Shown here one piece after another: positions 1-8,184 of a stretch of 57,292 nucleotides of DNA. Both the position numbers and the translations under genes were made by a program. The notes beneath the pieces are model-generated. The model did no database searches. It saw only the letters and a program-made list of their open reading frames with translations, and was not told the DNA's origin. The first letter of the stretch is position 1. Every line of letters starts with the position of its first letter. The stretch is from JBKBYG01 sp046313435 (GTDB lineage: Bacteria; Pseudomonadota; Alphaproteobacteria; Rickettsiales; Arcanibacteraceae), in contig JBKBYG010000008.1 in the NCBI GenBank assembly GCA_046313435.1, positions 1-57,292 on the forward strand. The letters run 5' to 3'.

Positions 1-7
1 TATACTG

Positions 8-13
8 TATAAT
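8..13 (+). promoter_or_regulatory. Candidate -10 box of metK
   Basis: A perfect TATAAT lies 39 bases before the metK start codon. The matching -35 region would fall outside the window, so this rests on the hexamer and position alone in very A+T-rich DNA. Too little leader is visible to hold a SAM riboswitch. Confidence 0.35.
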
Positions 14-52
14 TTAATACATAATATTTAAATAAATTAGAGAAATAGTACA

Positions 53-1231
53 ATGCTTTTTCATAACAGGGATTTTTTGTTTACAAGTGAATCTGTAGCA
101 GCTGGTCATCCCGATAAAATATGCGATCAAATTTCAGATGCTATATTAGATTTGTATTTATCAGTGGATCCGTATTCTAGAGTTGCAGTAGAGACTATGG
201 TTGCCCAGGAAAGGGTTATAATCGCAGGTGAGGTTAGAGGCCCTGACTCAATTACGAATGCAAAAATTGAAGATATAGTAAGGCATACTATAAGAAATAT
301 AGGTTATGAACAAAAAAAATTCCATTGGCAAAAATTAAAGGTTGATATAATGCTTAATGCTCAATCGCCTGATATTGCAATTGGAGTTGATGGTGGTGAG
401 GGTAGAGAAGAAGGAGCAGGGGATCAAGGTATAATGTTTGGTTATGCATGTAATGAGACAGAAAACCTCATGCCAGCTCCTCTATATTATGCTCATCGTA
501 TTTTGCAGAATATAGCTGATGCAATTAATGCTAGTGAGATAAGTGGACTTGGGCCGGATGCAAAGAGTCAAGTAACATTATTGTATGAAAATGGAAAGCC
601 AATTAAAGCTAATTCTATCGTAGTCTCTGTTCAGCATAAAGAGCATCTTACCCAAAGCCAAGTAAGAGAGTTAATTAGACCATATATAATCAAAGCTTTC
701 CCTAACTCAAGTTGGATGTGTAACGAAGAAGAATTCTACGTTAATCCTACAGGGCTATTTATAATAGGAGGCCCGGAAAGTGACACTGGTCTAACTGGAA
801 GAAAAATTATAGTGGATACTTATGGTGGGGCTGCTCCCCATGGAGGAGGAGCATTTTCAGGAAAAGATCCTTCAAAAGTTGATAGATCAGCAGCGTACGC
901 TGCAAGATATTTAGCTAAAAATGTCGTCGCTGCGGGCCTAGCTGAAAGATGTACTATTCAATTATCATATGCAATTGGAGTAGCAAAACCTTTGTCAGTC
1001 TATGTGTCTACTCATAATACAGGTAGGTTATCTGATGACAGGCTTACGGATTTAGTAAAAAACTCTATGGATCTAACTCCAAAAGGTATTAGAAATCATT
1101 TAAATCTGAATAAACCAATATATTTACGCACTGCATGTTATGGACATTTTGGGCGAGCTCCTGAAAAAGATGGTGGATTCTCATGGGAAAAAATTGATTT
1201 AATAAGTAAATTAAAAGGCTCAAGCTGGTAA
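53..1231 (+). CDS. metK: S-adenosylmethionine synthetase
   Basis: MetK makes S-adenosylmethionine from methionine and ATP in the cytoplasm, supplying methyl groups for DNA, RNA, protein and quinone methylation. The 392-residue product has the usual length of the family and its signatures in order: GHPDKICDQISDA near the N-terminus, the ATP-site GAGDQGIMFGYA, and the glycine-rich GGGAFSGKDPSKVDRSAAY in the C-terminal third. The start at 53 fits the family N-terminus (FTSESVAAGHPDK). The gene stands alone, with no close partner downstream. In the genus Rickettsia metK is often degraded (established knowledge), so an intact copy argues for another Rickettsiales lineage. The assignment is secure. 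Confidence 0.97.
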   Translation: MLFHNRDFLFTSESVAAGHPDKICDQISDAILDLYLSVDPYSRVAVETMVAQERVIIAGEVRGPDSITNAKIEDIVRHTIRNIGYEQKKFHWQKLKVDIMLNAQSPDIAIGVDGGEGREEGAGDQGIMFGYACNETENLMPAPLYYAHRILQNIADAINASEISGLGPDAKSQVTLLYENGKPIKANSIVVSVQHKEHLTQSQVRELIRPYIIKAFPNSSWMCNEEEFYVNPTGLFIIGGPESDTGLTGRKIIVDTYGGAAPHGGGAFSGKDPSKVDRSAAYAARYLAKNVVAAGLAERCTIQLSYAIGVAKPLSVYVSTHNTGRLSDDRLTDLVKNSMDLTPKGIRNHLNLNKPIYLRTACYGHFGRAPEKDGGFSWEKIDLISKLKGSSW

Positions 1232-1605
1232 ATATATAATTTTCTAACTTAAATTTACAGTTTATTAGAATTTCCCCTTTATTTCTATTTTAAACTTGTA
1301 GTTAAGCTTCTTGCATAACCGATTCTTATTAAAGGATGTAAAGAGATTTGAAGCACAGAACCAGAGTATACAAAGAGATACATAAGGATTCGAGCGTAAA
1401 ATTAATGTATAAATTGTATTTAAAATTTGAGTTCTATAAAAACCTTACAAACCTTAAATATTGTAAACTAATAAAGTTCGTTTTTAATATAAATTTATAA
1501 TTAACTTAAAAGCTATAATAAAAAATATTAATAGATTTTTACTTAAAAATAATTTAAAGTAACTATAATAATATTAATCAATAATTAATTTCAAGATTTA
1601 AAGCA
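1232..1605. other. 374-bp spacer between metK and the receiver gene
   Basis: No convincing gene or RNA is visible. Bases about 1309 to 1400 look less A+T-rich than the flanks and could be an eroded repeat or gene relic. The last ~150 bases are very A+T-rich and probably hold the promoter of the receiver gene, but no single -35/-10 pair stands out. Confidence 0.4.
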
Positions 1606-2016
1606 ATGATTAATAATCTTAAAACCAAAACTGAAAATATATTACTTATAGATGATGAGGAATCTTGCCTAATAAGTATGCGTATGTTTCTTCGTGATAG
1701 TGAGTATAATTTAGTAACAGCAATTAATGCTAATGAAGCTTGGAAAGTCTTAAATGAATCAAGATTGCCTATTGAATTAATATTCTTAGATCTGATGCTT
1801 CCAGATATTTATGGAATAGATTTTTTAATAAAAATCAAACAAGATAAAAATTTTTCTTCAATACCGGTTATACTGCAGACAGGCTCTTCTAATTGGGAAG
1901 AGATTAAAAAAGCTAAAGATTTAGGTGCAATATCATGTATAAGAAAACCATATAATAGAGAAATTCTTCTTAAAATCATTAAAAAGACTTTAAGCCATCA
2001 GGAGTTAGTGCATTAA
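1606..2016 (+). CDS. Stand-alone response regulator receiver protein
   Basis: This 136-residue protein is one CheY-like receiver domain with no output domain. The acidic pair D16-D17, the phosphoacceptor D62 (in LDLMLPD), T92 (LQTGSS) and K114 (RKPYN) are all present, so it should accept a phosphoryl group. Such stand-alone receivers act as phosphorelay intermediates or bind a partner protein; alphaproteobacterial DivK is an example, but nothing here proves a DivK role. It has no adjacent kinase; the nearest histidine kinase in the window is at 38179..39687. The fold is secure, the pathway unknown. Confidence 0.88.
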   Translation: MINNLKTKTENILLIDDEESCLISMRMFLRDSEYNLVTAINANEAWKVLNESRLPIELIFLDLMLPDIYGIDFLIKIKQDKNFSSIPVILQTGSSNWEEIKKAKDLGAISCIRKPYNREILLKIIKKTLSHQELVH

Positions 2017-2032
2017 AATTAGAAAAAATAAT

Positions 2033-2542
2033 TTACTTGTCAAATACCTCGTTAGGATAAGTCCCCCATAAATATTTTTTTTCAATCCATCCTTTATAAT
2101 TATCAATTTTAATCTGGCACCATTCTATTTTACAAGCACTTAAGAAAACTCTTACTTCAGGTTCAATTTTTATATTTATTTTTGATGAGGGATCAGTTTT
2201 ATTATAAGCATTTTGTATGTCATTACCAATTATTATTGCGGCTCTTTTCCCCTTTAACATGCTTTCGTGGATCCAACCATCTTCTCCTGTAATATCTCTT
2301 ATTTTGCGCCAATGTTCGAATTCAGCTGTTACTTCCACAGGCTCATTTTTCTTTTTAAATATCCATTTGATCGGATATCTTAAATTAGGTCCTGTCCGTA
2401 TATTAGCTTCAGAAGATTTAATAGTAACAAATCTAGGTATAGGAAGCTTTTTATCTGAAGCAAACAATACCGAAGATTTGCAAAAAATTAAAATAAGCAA
2501 TAATATAGTTTTTAACTTAAAATTATGAATATGATAGTTCAT
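2033..2542 (-). CDS. Exported SH3-domain protein
   Basis: A short basic N-terminus and a hydrophobic run (LKTILLLILIFCKSSVLFAS) form a signal peptide, so the product should act in the periplasm or envelope. The mature part has a bacterial SH3 segment (SSEANIRTGPNLRYPIKWIFKK ending near DGWIHESML), followed by a second half with a similar WCQIKIDNYKGWIEKKYLWG motif, suggesting two SH3-like units. Such proteins commonly bind cell wall or envelope partners. I use the ATG at 2542 because the signal peptide begins there and the gene then follows the antiporter stop by 16 bases; a longer reading to 2599 would overlap the antiporter. It is probably cotranscribed with that antiporter. Confidence 0.82.
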   Translation of the reverse strand: MNYHIHNFKLKTILLLILIFCKSSVLFASDKKLPIPRFVTIKSSEANIRTGPNLRYPIKWIFKKKNEPVEVTAEFEHWRKIRDITGEDGWIHESMLKGKRAAIIIGNDIQNAYNKTDPSSKINIKIEPEVRVFLSACKIEWCQIKIDNYKGWIEKKYLWGTYPNEVFDK

Positions 2543-2558
2543 TTTGTTAAATAAAAAT

Positions 2559-4352
2559 TTACTCAATTTTAAATTTATTTTTGACCATCGATTCATCAAT
2601 CATATCCTGCCCTAAATAATCATATCCTATCTCTTGATCTTCATCTATGTCTTCTTCAAATTCCTTAGCTAATATATAATTACCAAGTCGAAATTGATTT
2701 TTAATTCTACTTACTTCAAATTCACTTATTCCGATAGATTTGAGTACAGCCCCGCCTAGCTGTAAGCCAGTTTCATAAGTTTCTGGAACTATTATAGTTG
2801 CACCAGCTTGATATAATATAGCTGAATCATTTAAATCTTTTGCTCTAACAATTATTGGAAGATCAGGATAATTCGAACTAATTACCTTTGCCGCTTTTTT
2901 TAAAGTGACCTCATTTTCTACAGTAATTATAACTGAACCTGCGCGCTCAATTCCAAGAGATTTCAGTAAATTTATATTACTACCATCACCAGCATAAATT
3001 GGAAATCCTTCTTTTCTATCTTCTTCAATATAGGTAAGGTCAATTTCTGTAGCAACATAATGTATCTTCTCAGCTTCAAGCAAGCGTGCTACCATTTTAC
3101 CAACTCTACCAAAGCCAATGATTATCACATGATTCACTAAGTCAGCAATTTCTTTATTAATTTCAAATATATCAGTTTTTTCGCCTTTATCTATTTTTTT
3201 AGCACACCAATTACCAATAATAGATAATAAAGGGGTTAAAGCCATTGTAATTGTAACTACAGGTAATAAAAGTTGACCATACTCTTGGCTAATGACATTA
3301 TTATCCATTGCAAGGTTGAATAAAATGAAAGCAAACTCACTGCCTTGTGCAAGTAACAACCCAGCATGAATTGCAGCCCCAGTATTAAATTGGAAAATAA
3401 GACATAACGAAGTTATTATTATAGCTTTAATTAAGATTAAGCCAATAGATAACATTAAAATAGTATCTAATCTTTCTAACACAAAATTAAGATTAATTGA
3501 CATGCCAACTGTCATAAAAAATAATCCTAAAAATAATCCCTTAAATGGGCTAATACTTTCTTCAGCTTGAACATGAAACTCTGTTTCTGCAACAAGTAAT
3601 CCGGCTACAAATGCTCCAAGGGCATGAGAAAGTCCCATATGCTCAGTTCCCCAAGCTGCTCCAAGTGCTATTAAAAGAGTTGTAGCTACAAAAAGTTCGT
3701 TACTCTTTGCGCTTGTAGCTGAGGAGATCATTCCAAACAAAGGTCTTAACAAGATTCTTCCAAGTACAAAAATGATTATCAGTGCAATCATTGCCTTAAA
3801 AAAAGCTGTACCCATTGCAGCAAGTAAACTGGTTTCTTTTCCGCTAAACAAAGGTACTAAAACTAAAAGCGGTACTACAGCGAAATCTTGCATAAGTAAA
3901 ATTGCAAGGGAAAGCCTTCCAACCTGTGTGGATTGCTGCCTGTTTTCTGCAACAACCTGCAATACGATGGCGGTCGAGGAAAGAGCTAATCCTCCACCAA
4001 TAATAACAGCAGAACTTAGTTTTGTTGAAAATAAATACGCAATAATACCTAGTACTACACTAGTGAGTACTACCTGAGCGCTTCCAAAACCAAAAACATG
4101 CACGCGCATTGCTTTTAGACGTTCAAATGTTAATTCTAATCCAATAGCAAATAGTAAAAAGATCACTCCAAATTCAGCAAAAAACTCTGTTTCGTGAGCG
4201 GAAATAATATCAAAACCAGACTTCCCAATAGCTGCTCCAGCTACAAAATATCCAAGTACAGGACTTAGATTCAATTTTTTAAATATAGCAACTACCGCTA
4301 CAGCTGCTGCTAGAAGTATTAAAATATTAGGTAATATATTTCCTTGATCCAT
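2559..4352 (-). CDS. CPA2-family cation:proton antiporter with TrkA-N domain (KefB/KefC-like)
   Basis: The product (597 residues) begins with about 380 residues of transmembrane helices typical of the CPA2 sodium/potassium:proton antiporters. From about residue 408 it carries a Rossmann-type TrkA-N domain (HVIIIGFGRVGKMVARLL) that binds a nucleotide and gates transport. This is the KefB/KefC plan: inner-membrane potassium or proton exchange for pH and ion balance. A short charged tail follows. The start is the ATG at 4352; the upstream TTG at 4364 adds four residues and is less likely. The substrate cannot be read from sequence. It is the first gene of a probable pair with the SH3 protein. 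Confidence 0.9.
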   Translation of the reverse strand: MDQGNILPNILILLAAAVAVVAIFKKLNLSPVLGYFVAGAAIGKSGFDIISAHETEFFAEFGVIFLLFAIGLELTFERLKAMRVHVFGFGSAQVVLTSVVLGIIAYLFSTKLSSAVIIGGGLALSSTAIVLQVVAENRQQSTQVGRLSLAILLMQDFAVVPLLVLVPLFSGKETSLLAAMGTAFFKAMIALIIIFVLGRILLRPLFGMISSATSAKSNELFVATTLLIALGAAWGTEHMGLSHALGAFVAGLLVAETEFHVQAEESISPFKGLFLGLFFMTVGMSINLNFVLERLDTILMLSIGLILIKAIIITSLCLIFQFNTGAAIHAGLLLAQGSEFAFILFNLAMDNNVISQEYGQLLLPVVTITMALTPLLSIIGNWCAKKIDKGEKTDIFEINKEIADLVNHVIIIGFGRVGKMVARLLEAEKIHYVATEIDLTYIEEDRKEGFPIYAGDGSNINLLKSLGIERAGSVIITVENEVTLKKAAKVISSNYPDLPIIVRAKDLNDSAILYQAGATIIVPETYETGLQLGGAVLKSIGISEFEVSRIKNQFRLGNYILAKEFEEDIDEDQEIGYDYLGQDMIDESMVKNKFKIE

Positions 4353-4468
4353 AAATATTTTCAAACTATTTAAATGTGAAGTAAAATCTAGAGTAATGAT
4401 TTTATAGAATTTTTATACTTATTACTATAGTTATATTAATAATAAAAGAATAATTTAACCATAAAAAT

Positions 4469-5203
4469 ATGAAAATAGCATTAATAACTGGATCTGCAAT
4501 TAGAATAGGAAGTGAAATAGCAAACTATTTGATATCAAATCATTGGAAGGTCATTATCCATTATAATAAATCTAAGGCTCAAGCATTAAAATTTATTTCA
4601 GAAATTAGAGAGCAACACACTTATGCCGAAATTTATGCAAAAAAAGCTGATTTTAACAATGAAAATGAAATTAGAGAATTAATTCAATCAATCAATAATG
4701 AAATAGGCCAAATTGATCTTCTGATTAATAATGCTGCTGTTTTTGAAAATGATAATATAGATAACTTTAAACCAAGCAATCTAAATAAGCATATGAATGT
4801 TAATCTACTTGCACCAATCATATTAATTCAAGAATTTAAAAATCAATACACAGGAAATGAAGGCAATATAATAAATATGTTAGATTATTGTGTAGAAAAA
4901 CTTCCTGATAAATTTTTTTCTTATACTATTAGCAAATCAGCTCTTTGGACAGTAACGAAAATGCTTGCGCCATTGATTGCTCCGAATATTAGAATTAATG
5001 CTATTGGTCCAGGACCAGTTCTTACTTTAAGACAATCTCCTGAAAATTTTCATAAAGCATGTATGAATACTCCACTCAAGAAAGGATCTACTATTGATGA
5101 AATTTGCAATACAATAGGCTATATATTAAAAACACCTTCTCTAACAGGTCAGCATATAATGCTGGATAGCGGAAGGCATTTATCAAATTATGAATATATG
5201 TAA
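4469..5203 (+). CDS. SDR oxidoreductase, pteridine reductase/FolM-like
   Basis: This 244-residue classical short-chain dehydrogenase has the cofactor motif TGSAIRIG, the NNAA motif (LINNAAVF), the catalytic YTISK and the later NAIGPGPVL. The arginine in TGxxxRIG (in place of the usual glycine) and the GPGPVL segment resemble FolM/PTR1-type pteridine reductases, which reduce dihydrofolate or dihydromonapterin with NADPH. That subfamily call is from remembered motifs; other SDR activities are possible. A BT1/folate-transporter-like protein is encoded nearby at 6608..8083, which loosely supports a pterin link. The gene diverges from the antiporter across about 115 bases. Confidence 0.78.
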   Translation: MKIALITGSAIRIGSEIANYLISNHWKVIIHYNKSKAQALKFISEIREQHTYAEIYAKKADFNNENEIRELIQSINNEIGQIDLLINNAAVFENDNIDNFKPSNLNKHMNVNLLAPIILIQEFKNQYTGNEGNIINMLDYCVEKLPDKFFSYTISKSALWTVTKMLAPLIAPNIRINAIGPGPVLTLRQSPENFHKACMNTPLKKGSTIDEICNTIGYILKTPSLTGQHIMLDSGRHLSNYEYM

Positions 5204-5286
5204 ATAATTTATGGGAACTAGAAAAAATATAAGATGTATCAATGCTTATACAGCATATAAGATAGTTAATATATTTGAATTAATAT

Positions 5287-5361
5287 TGGAGCGGGTGATG
5301 AGATTCGAACTCACGACTTCAACCTTGGCAAGGTTGCGCTCTACCCCTGAGCTACACCCGC
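5287..5361 (-). tRNA. tRNA-Gly (anticodon GCC)
   Basis: Read on the minus strand, the sequence folds as a cloverleaf. The acceptor arm GCGGGTG pairs with the 3' end CACCCGC, the D-arm is GCTCAGGGGTAGAGC, the anticodon stem CAACC/GGTTG carries loop TTGCCAA with anticodon GCC, and the T-arm has the GTTCGAATC loop. The discriminator is T and CCA is encoded (5287..5289). Confidence 0.95.
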
Positions 5362-5394
5362 TTAAACATAAGCATTTAGACTGTGGAAGTCCTG

Positions 5395-5422
5395 TTTATA
5401 ACAAATTATTCTAATATTGCAA
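5395..5422 (-). promoter_or_regulatory. Candidate sigma-70 promoter of tRNA-Gly
   Basis: On the minus strand TTGCAA (5417..5422) and TATAAA (5395..5400) are separated by 16 bases and lie 34 bases upstream of the first tRNA base. Spacing and position suit a tRNA promoter. It is sequence inference only. Confidence 0.45.
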
Positions 5423-5467
5423 GTAAAATCTGATTTATTTTAAAATAATTAGATCAAATTTGCCCTA

Positions 5468-6004
5468 TTAAAATCTTTTTGCTAACCATATGGCGGTTTT
5501 GCAACCAAATTTTATAGTATTTGTTAAAATCGAGTATATTGGCGCGTCATAAGAACTATTATGAATAGCTGTGTTTTGATGTTCAATTTCTTCGTTACGA
5601 AATTCCTGTATTTTTTCTCTTAATTTTGGATCTGAGTCAAGAATTTCTATTTGTTTTTCATAATGTTCACTAATTACTTCCTCAACCGCTTCAGTACAAG
5701 CCATAGCCGCTTTTTCACCAAGTAATGATGTAGTAACACCTAATATATATCCTCCTACATGCCATAAAGGAAATAAAATACTTGGTCTAATTCGTTTTTC
5801 TTTTAATTGTTCTTCAAAATATTTTAAATGTTTTTCTTCTTGATCTTTCATATGTGAAATAGTTTGGTAAGAAGGGGTGTCCTTTAATACTGCAAGTTGA
5901 CCCTCATATATTCTCTTAGCACCATATTCACCAGCATGATTTACTCTTATAATTTCTTCAATAATTTTCTTAGAATCTTTGTCGCCGGGAAGTTTATTTT
6001 TCAT
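5468..6004 (-). CDS. coq7: Ubiquinone biosynthesis hydroxylase COQ7/CAT5 family
   Basis: COQ7 hydroxylates the demethoxy-quinol ring in the penultimate step of ubiquinone synthesis at the inner membrane. The 178-residue product shows the di-iron carboxylate motifs: E in RVNHAGEYGA, the ExxH of DQEEKHLKY, E in ACTEAVEE, and the ExxH of NEEIEHQNTA. The ATG at 6004 is chosen because AAGGTAA lies just upstream and the protein then begins a few residues before the conserved domain; the longer frame to 6043 would run far into dsbB. It overlaps the dsbB stop by 11 bases, so the two are probably translationally coupled. Confidence 0.94.
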   Translation of the reverse strand: MKNKLPGDKDSKKIIEEIIRVNHAGEYGAKRIYEGQLAVLKDTPSYQTISHMKDQEEKHLKYFEEQLKEKRIRPSILFPLWHVGGYILGVTTSLLGEKAAMACTEAVEEVISEHYEKQIEILDSDPKLREKIQEFRNEEIEHQNTAIHNSSYDAPIYSILTNTIKFGCKTAIWLAKRF

Positions 6005-6476
6005 ACTTATTACCTTTGAAATTTTTAAAGCTATAATATGCAAAAATGATCGAAATTATTGCATTCCAACCTGCAAGGGAAATTGATAAGATTTTGAAAT
6101 CAGCATGAGTGCATGTAGGCTGGTTATTAGCAAATATTGCTTCTTTCAATTCTGTAATATCATAAGCAACTTTAGATAAGTTGCTTTGGCAACCTTTTAA
6201 GCCGCTAAAAATTCCTTGCTCTACACCAGAATGATAGGATGCTAAAATAAAGCTTGTAAAGAAAATTAAGGATATAAATAAATGAAAAAAATTTTTATGG
6301 TTTTTAAATTTAATGCCTAAAAATGAAATGAGAATAATAATATAATAAGGAATTCTTTGATATAAGCATAATATACAAGGCTTTTGTCCTAATCCATACT
6401 CAATGAAATATGCACCGGATAAAATTAAAATACTTACTAATATATAATTTATAAAATAATTTTTTATATTAAACAT
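5994..6476 (-). CDS. dsbB: Disulfide bond formation protein B
   Basis: DsbB reoxidises periplasmic DsbA and passes electrons to quinone. The 160-residue protein has four hydrophobic segments and the two cysteine pairs of the family: CILC after the first membrane helix, and a periplasmic pair in GLKGCQS and QPTCTH. Coupling to coq7 makes sense because DsbB uses ubiquinone. No dsbA is in the window. The start is the ATG at 6476 (MFNIKNYFINYILV), directly before the first membrane helix. Confidence 0.9.
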   Translation of the reverse strand: MFNIKNYFINYILVSILILSGAYFIEYGLGQKPCILCLYQRIPYYIIILISFLGIKFKNHKNFFHLFISLIFFTSFILASYHSGVEQGIFSGLKGCQSNLSKVAYDITELKEAIFANNQPTCTHADFKILSISLAGWNAIISIIFAYYSFKNFKGNKYEK

Positions 6477-6607
6477 AGCACATTACTATTCTAGAAGTTA
6501 ATTGTCGTATTAATTATAGTATTTAGAAAAACTATTCTAATAGTAATCAATAAGGAATATAAAATTATAGCTAATCATTATTGATTATCATGAATTTTAA
6601 ATTATTA

Positions 6608-8083
6608 CTACTTAATATATCTATTTTTAACAAATCCTGTAGCAAATATTATAGTGACAGTGGGTAACAGAAAATTTATTAAATTTGTGGCTATCATTAG
6701 ATCGGCAACATTTTCATAATTGCCCCGTTCAACTATAAATAAATCTGCAAGTATTCTTTTAAGTACTCGTGCTGCTCCTATATAAGCAATACTCATTAAG
6801 CTCATTACGAGTGCGAACCAGCTCGCCACATTTTGTTTTGGTGCGTGATATGTTACTGCTGCACATAATAGCATAAAAGCTAATTTTTGAAATGGTCCCT
6901 CAGCAGTTACATCAATAAGGGTAATTGTCCTTGCGCCAAAACCAAAATGCTCTGTTGTCCATTCATGGAACCCAAAGGCCATAGCGATTATAGGTATTTG
7001 AAATATTACATGTATTGTATTTAATATAAATAATGATTTAATAATATTCATATCTATAAATCTTTTAGCAAGTAACCATACTCCAACAAATCCAATTACT
7101 ATTCCTAACTGATCAAGATAACTAAAAAATTGAGGGTCAAATTTTAAAACATCTATTTGCCACCATTCAACTCCTGGGCCATAAGTAGGGGTTGATCTAA
7201 AAGCAAACAAAACAAGTAAGATTTTTAGAATTTCAACTTTTTGTTCTTTTTCTAAAGGTTCGCATACTTTATAAATTAAGAAAGAAATTATTAAAGTGCC
7301 TAAGGTTAATATAAATACATCGCTATTTTTTTTGCCAGAAAAGGAAATCGCCACAATAAAAAATATATATAATATTCCGCCTAACATTATAGGCATGTTT
7401 TTCTTTTCAAGTCTTACCACTGGTTCTTTCGGAACAATTAACAAACCTATAAAGCTAATTAAAACAATAAATAAAGAAAAATAACTAATTACAGAATAGG
7501 GGAAGCTACTGGCAAGCCAACCACTAATGCCTGCTGCAAGCATTGCTGCAAAAATGTCAACTATTCTAACTAAAATTTGGACTCTTCCAATTTCTTCTTT
7601 AACATCTTTATCGTTTCTAGGATTGCCATTAATATCATCTTTGTCTACGACATCATAACATAATGTATCAGCAACCAGATCCTGAACTGCAAGACCTAAT
7701 TGAATTAATGCTCCTGATGCAATGAGAAGATAATATATTTCGCATTGGGAATTCATATGAAAAAAATTGTTAGAGATGCCTATATTGATCAAGTAGCCAA
7801 TTGCCATAATAATGCCGGCTATGATTACATACACATTTCTCTGGCTGCCGAAAATTTTCACAGAATCTAAGAATTGACTGAAAATTATTTTCATTGTCCA
7901 AGGCAAATTTGCCCATATTGTAATAGAGGTGATTTCACTAGGTGTTAGTGTTAAAGAGTTTTTTATCCAAAAACTTTCTGCAATTTTAGTAAAAGCTGCA
8001 AAGCTGCAAGCAAAATAAATTGATAGTAGAGGTAAATATTTCATCCTCATAGTGCGAATAGGAATCAATATTCTGTCAAACAT
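6608..8083 (-). CDS. Major facilitator transporter, folate-biopterin (BT1)-like
   Basis: This 491-residue protein has about twelve hydrophobic segments and belongs to the major facilitator superfamily. The segment IWANLPWTMKIIFSQFLDSVKIFGSQRNVY matches the BT1/FBT layout (LPW...DS.PI.G..R), and the later LGLAVQDLVADTLCYDVV resembles that family's conserved acidic motif. BT1 proteins carry folate or biopterin, but bacterial members are poorly characterised, so the substrate is inferred. It lies two genes from a pteridine-reductase-like SDR. Start ATG at 8083, directly before the first hydrophobic helix. It is probably a single-gene unit. Confidence 0.72.
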   Translation of the reverse strand: MFDRILIPIRTMRMKYLPLLSIYFACSFAAFTKIAESFWIKNSLTLTPSEITSITIWANLPWTMKIIFSQFLDSVKIFGSQRNVYVIIAGIIMAIGYLINIGISNNFFHMNSQCEIYYLLIASGALIQLGLAVQDLVADTLCYDVVDKDDINGNPRNDKDVKEEIGRVQILVRIVDIFAAMLAAGISGWLASSFPYSVISYFSLFIVLISFIGLLIVPKEPVVRLEKKNMPIMLGGILYIFFIVAISFSGKKNSDVFILTLGTLIISFLIYKVCEPLEKEQKVEILKILLVLFAFRSTPTYGPGVEWWQIDVLKFDPQFFSYLDQLGIVIGFVGVWLLAKRFIDMNIIKSLFILNTIHVIFQIPIIAMAFGFHEWTTEHFGFGARTITLIDVTAEGPFQKLAFMLLCAAVTYHAPKQNVASWFALVMSLMSIAYIGAARVLKRILADLFIVERGNYENVADLMIATNLINFLLPTVTIIFATGFVKNRYIK

Positions 8084-8129
8084 ATAAAATTATATTCTTC
8101 ATTTTAAGCTACTTGAAATTAGAAAGGAA

Positions 8130-8172
8130 TCTCTTCAAATTATATTGAAAAAGTTATTATAATTTGAAGAGA
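8130..8172 (-). terminator. Rho-independent-like hairpin after the DUF1460 gene
   Basis: A perfect 15-bp stem (8130..8144 with 8158..8172) and a 13-base loop sit 12 bases beyond the stop of the minus-strand DUF1460 gene. A T-rich stretch (TTCCTTTCTAATTT) follows on that strand. The stem is A+T-rich, so strength is uncertain. Confidence 0.65.
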
Positions 8173-8184
8173 ATTGATGTGATA

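Noticed and set aside
1..52. SAM riboswitch before metK
   Set aside because: Only 52 bases of leader are visible and no conserved riboswitch stem or core can be seen.
1381..1410. Possible T-loop (GATTCGAGC) of a second tRNA
   Set aside because: No acceptor, D or anticodon stems can be built around it.
5211..5414. 67-codon plus-strand ORF
   Set aside because: It runs across tRNA-Gly on the opposite strand, and its protein is a translation of the tRNA.
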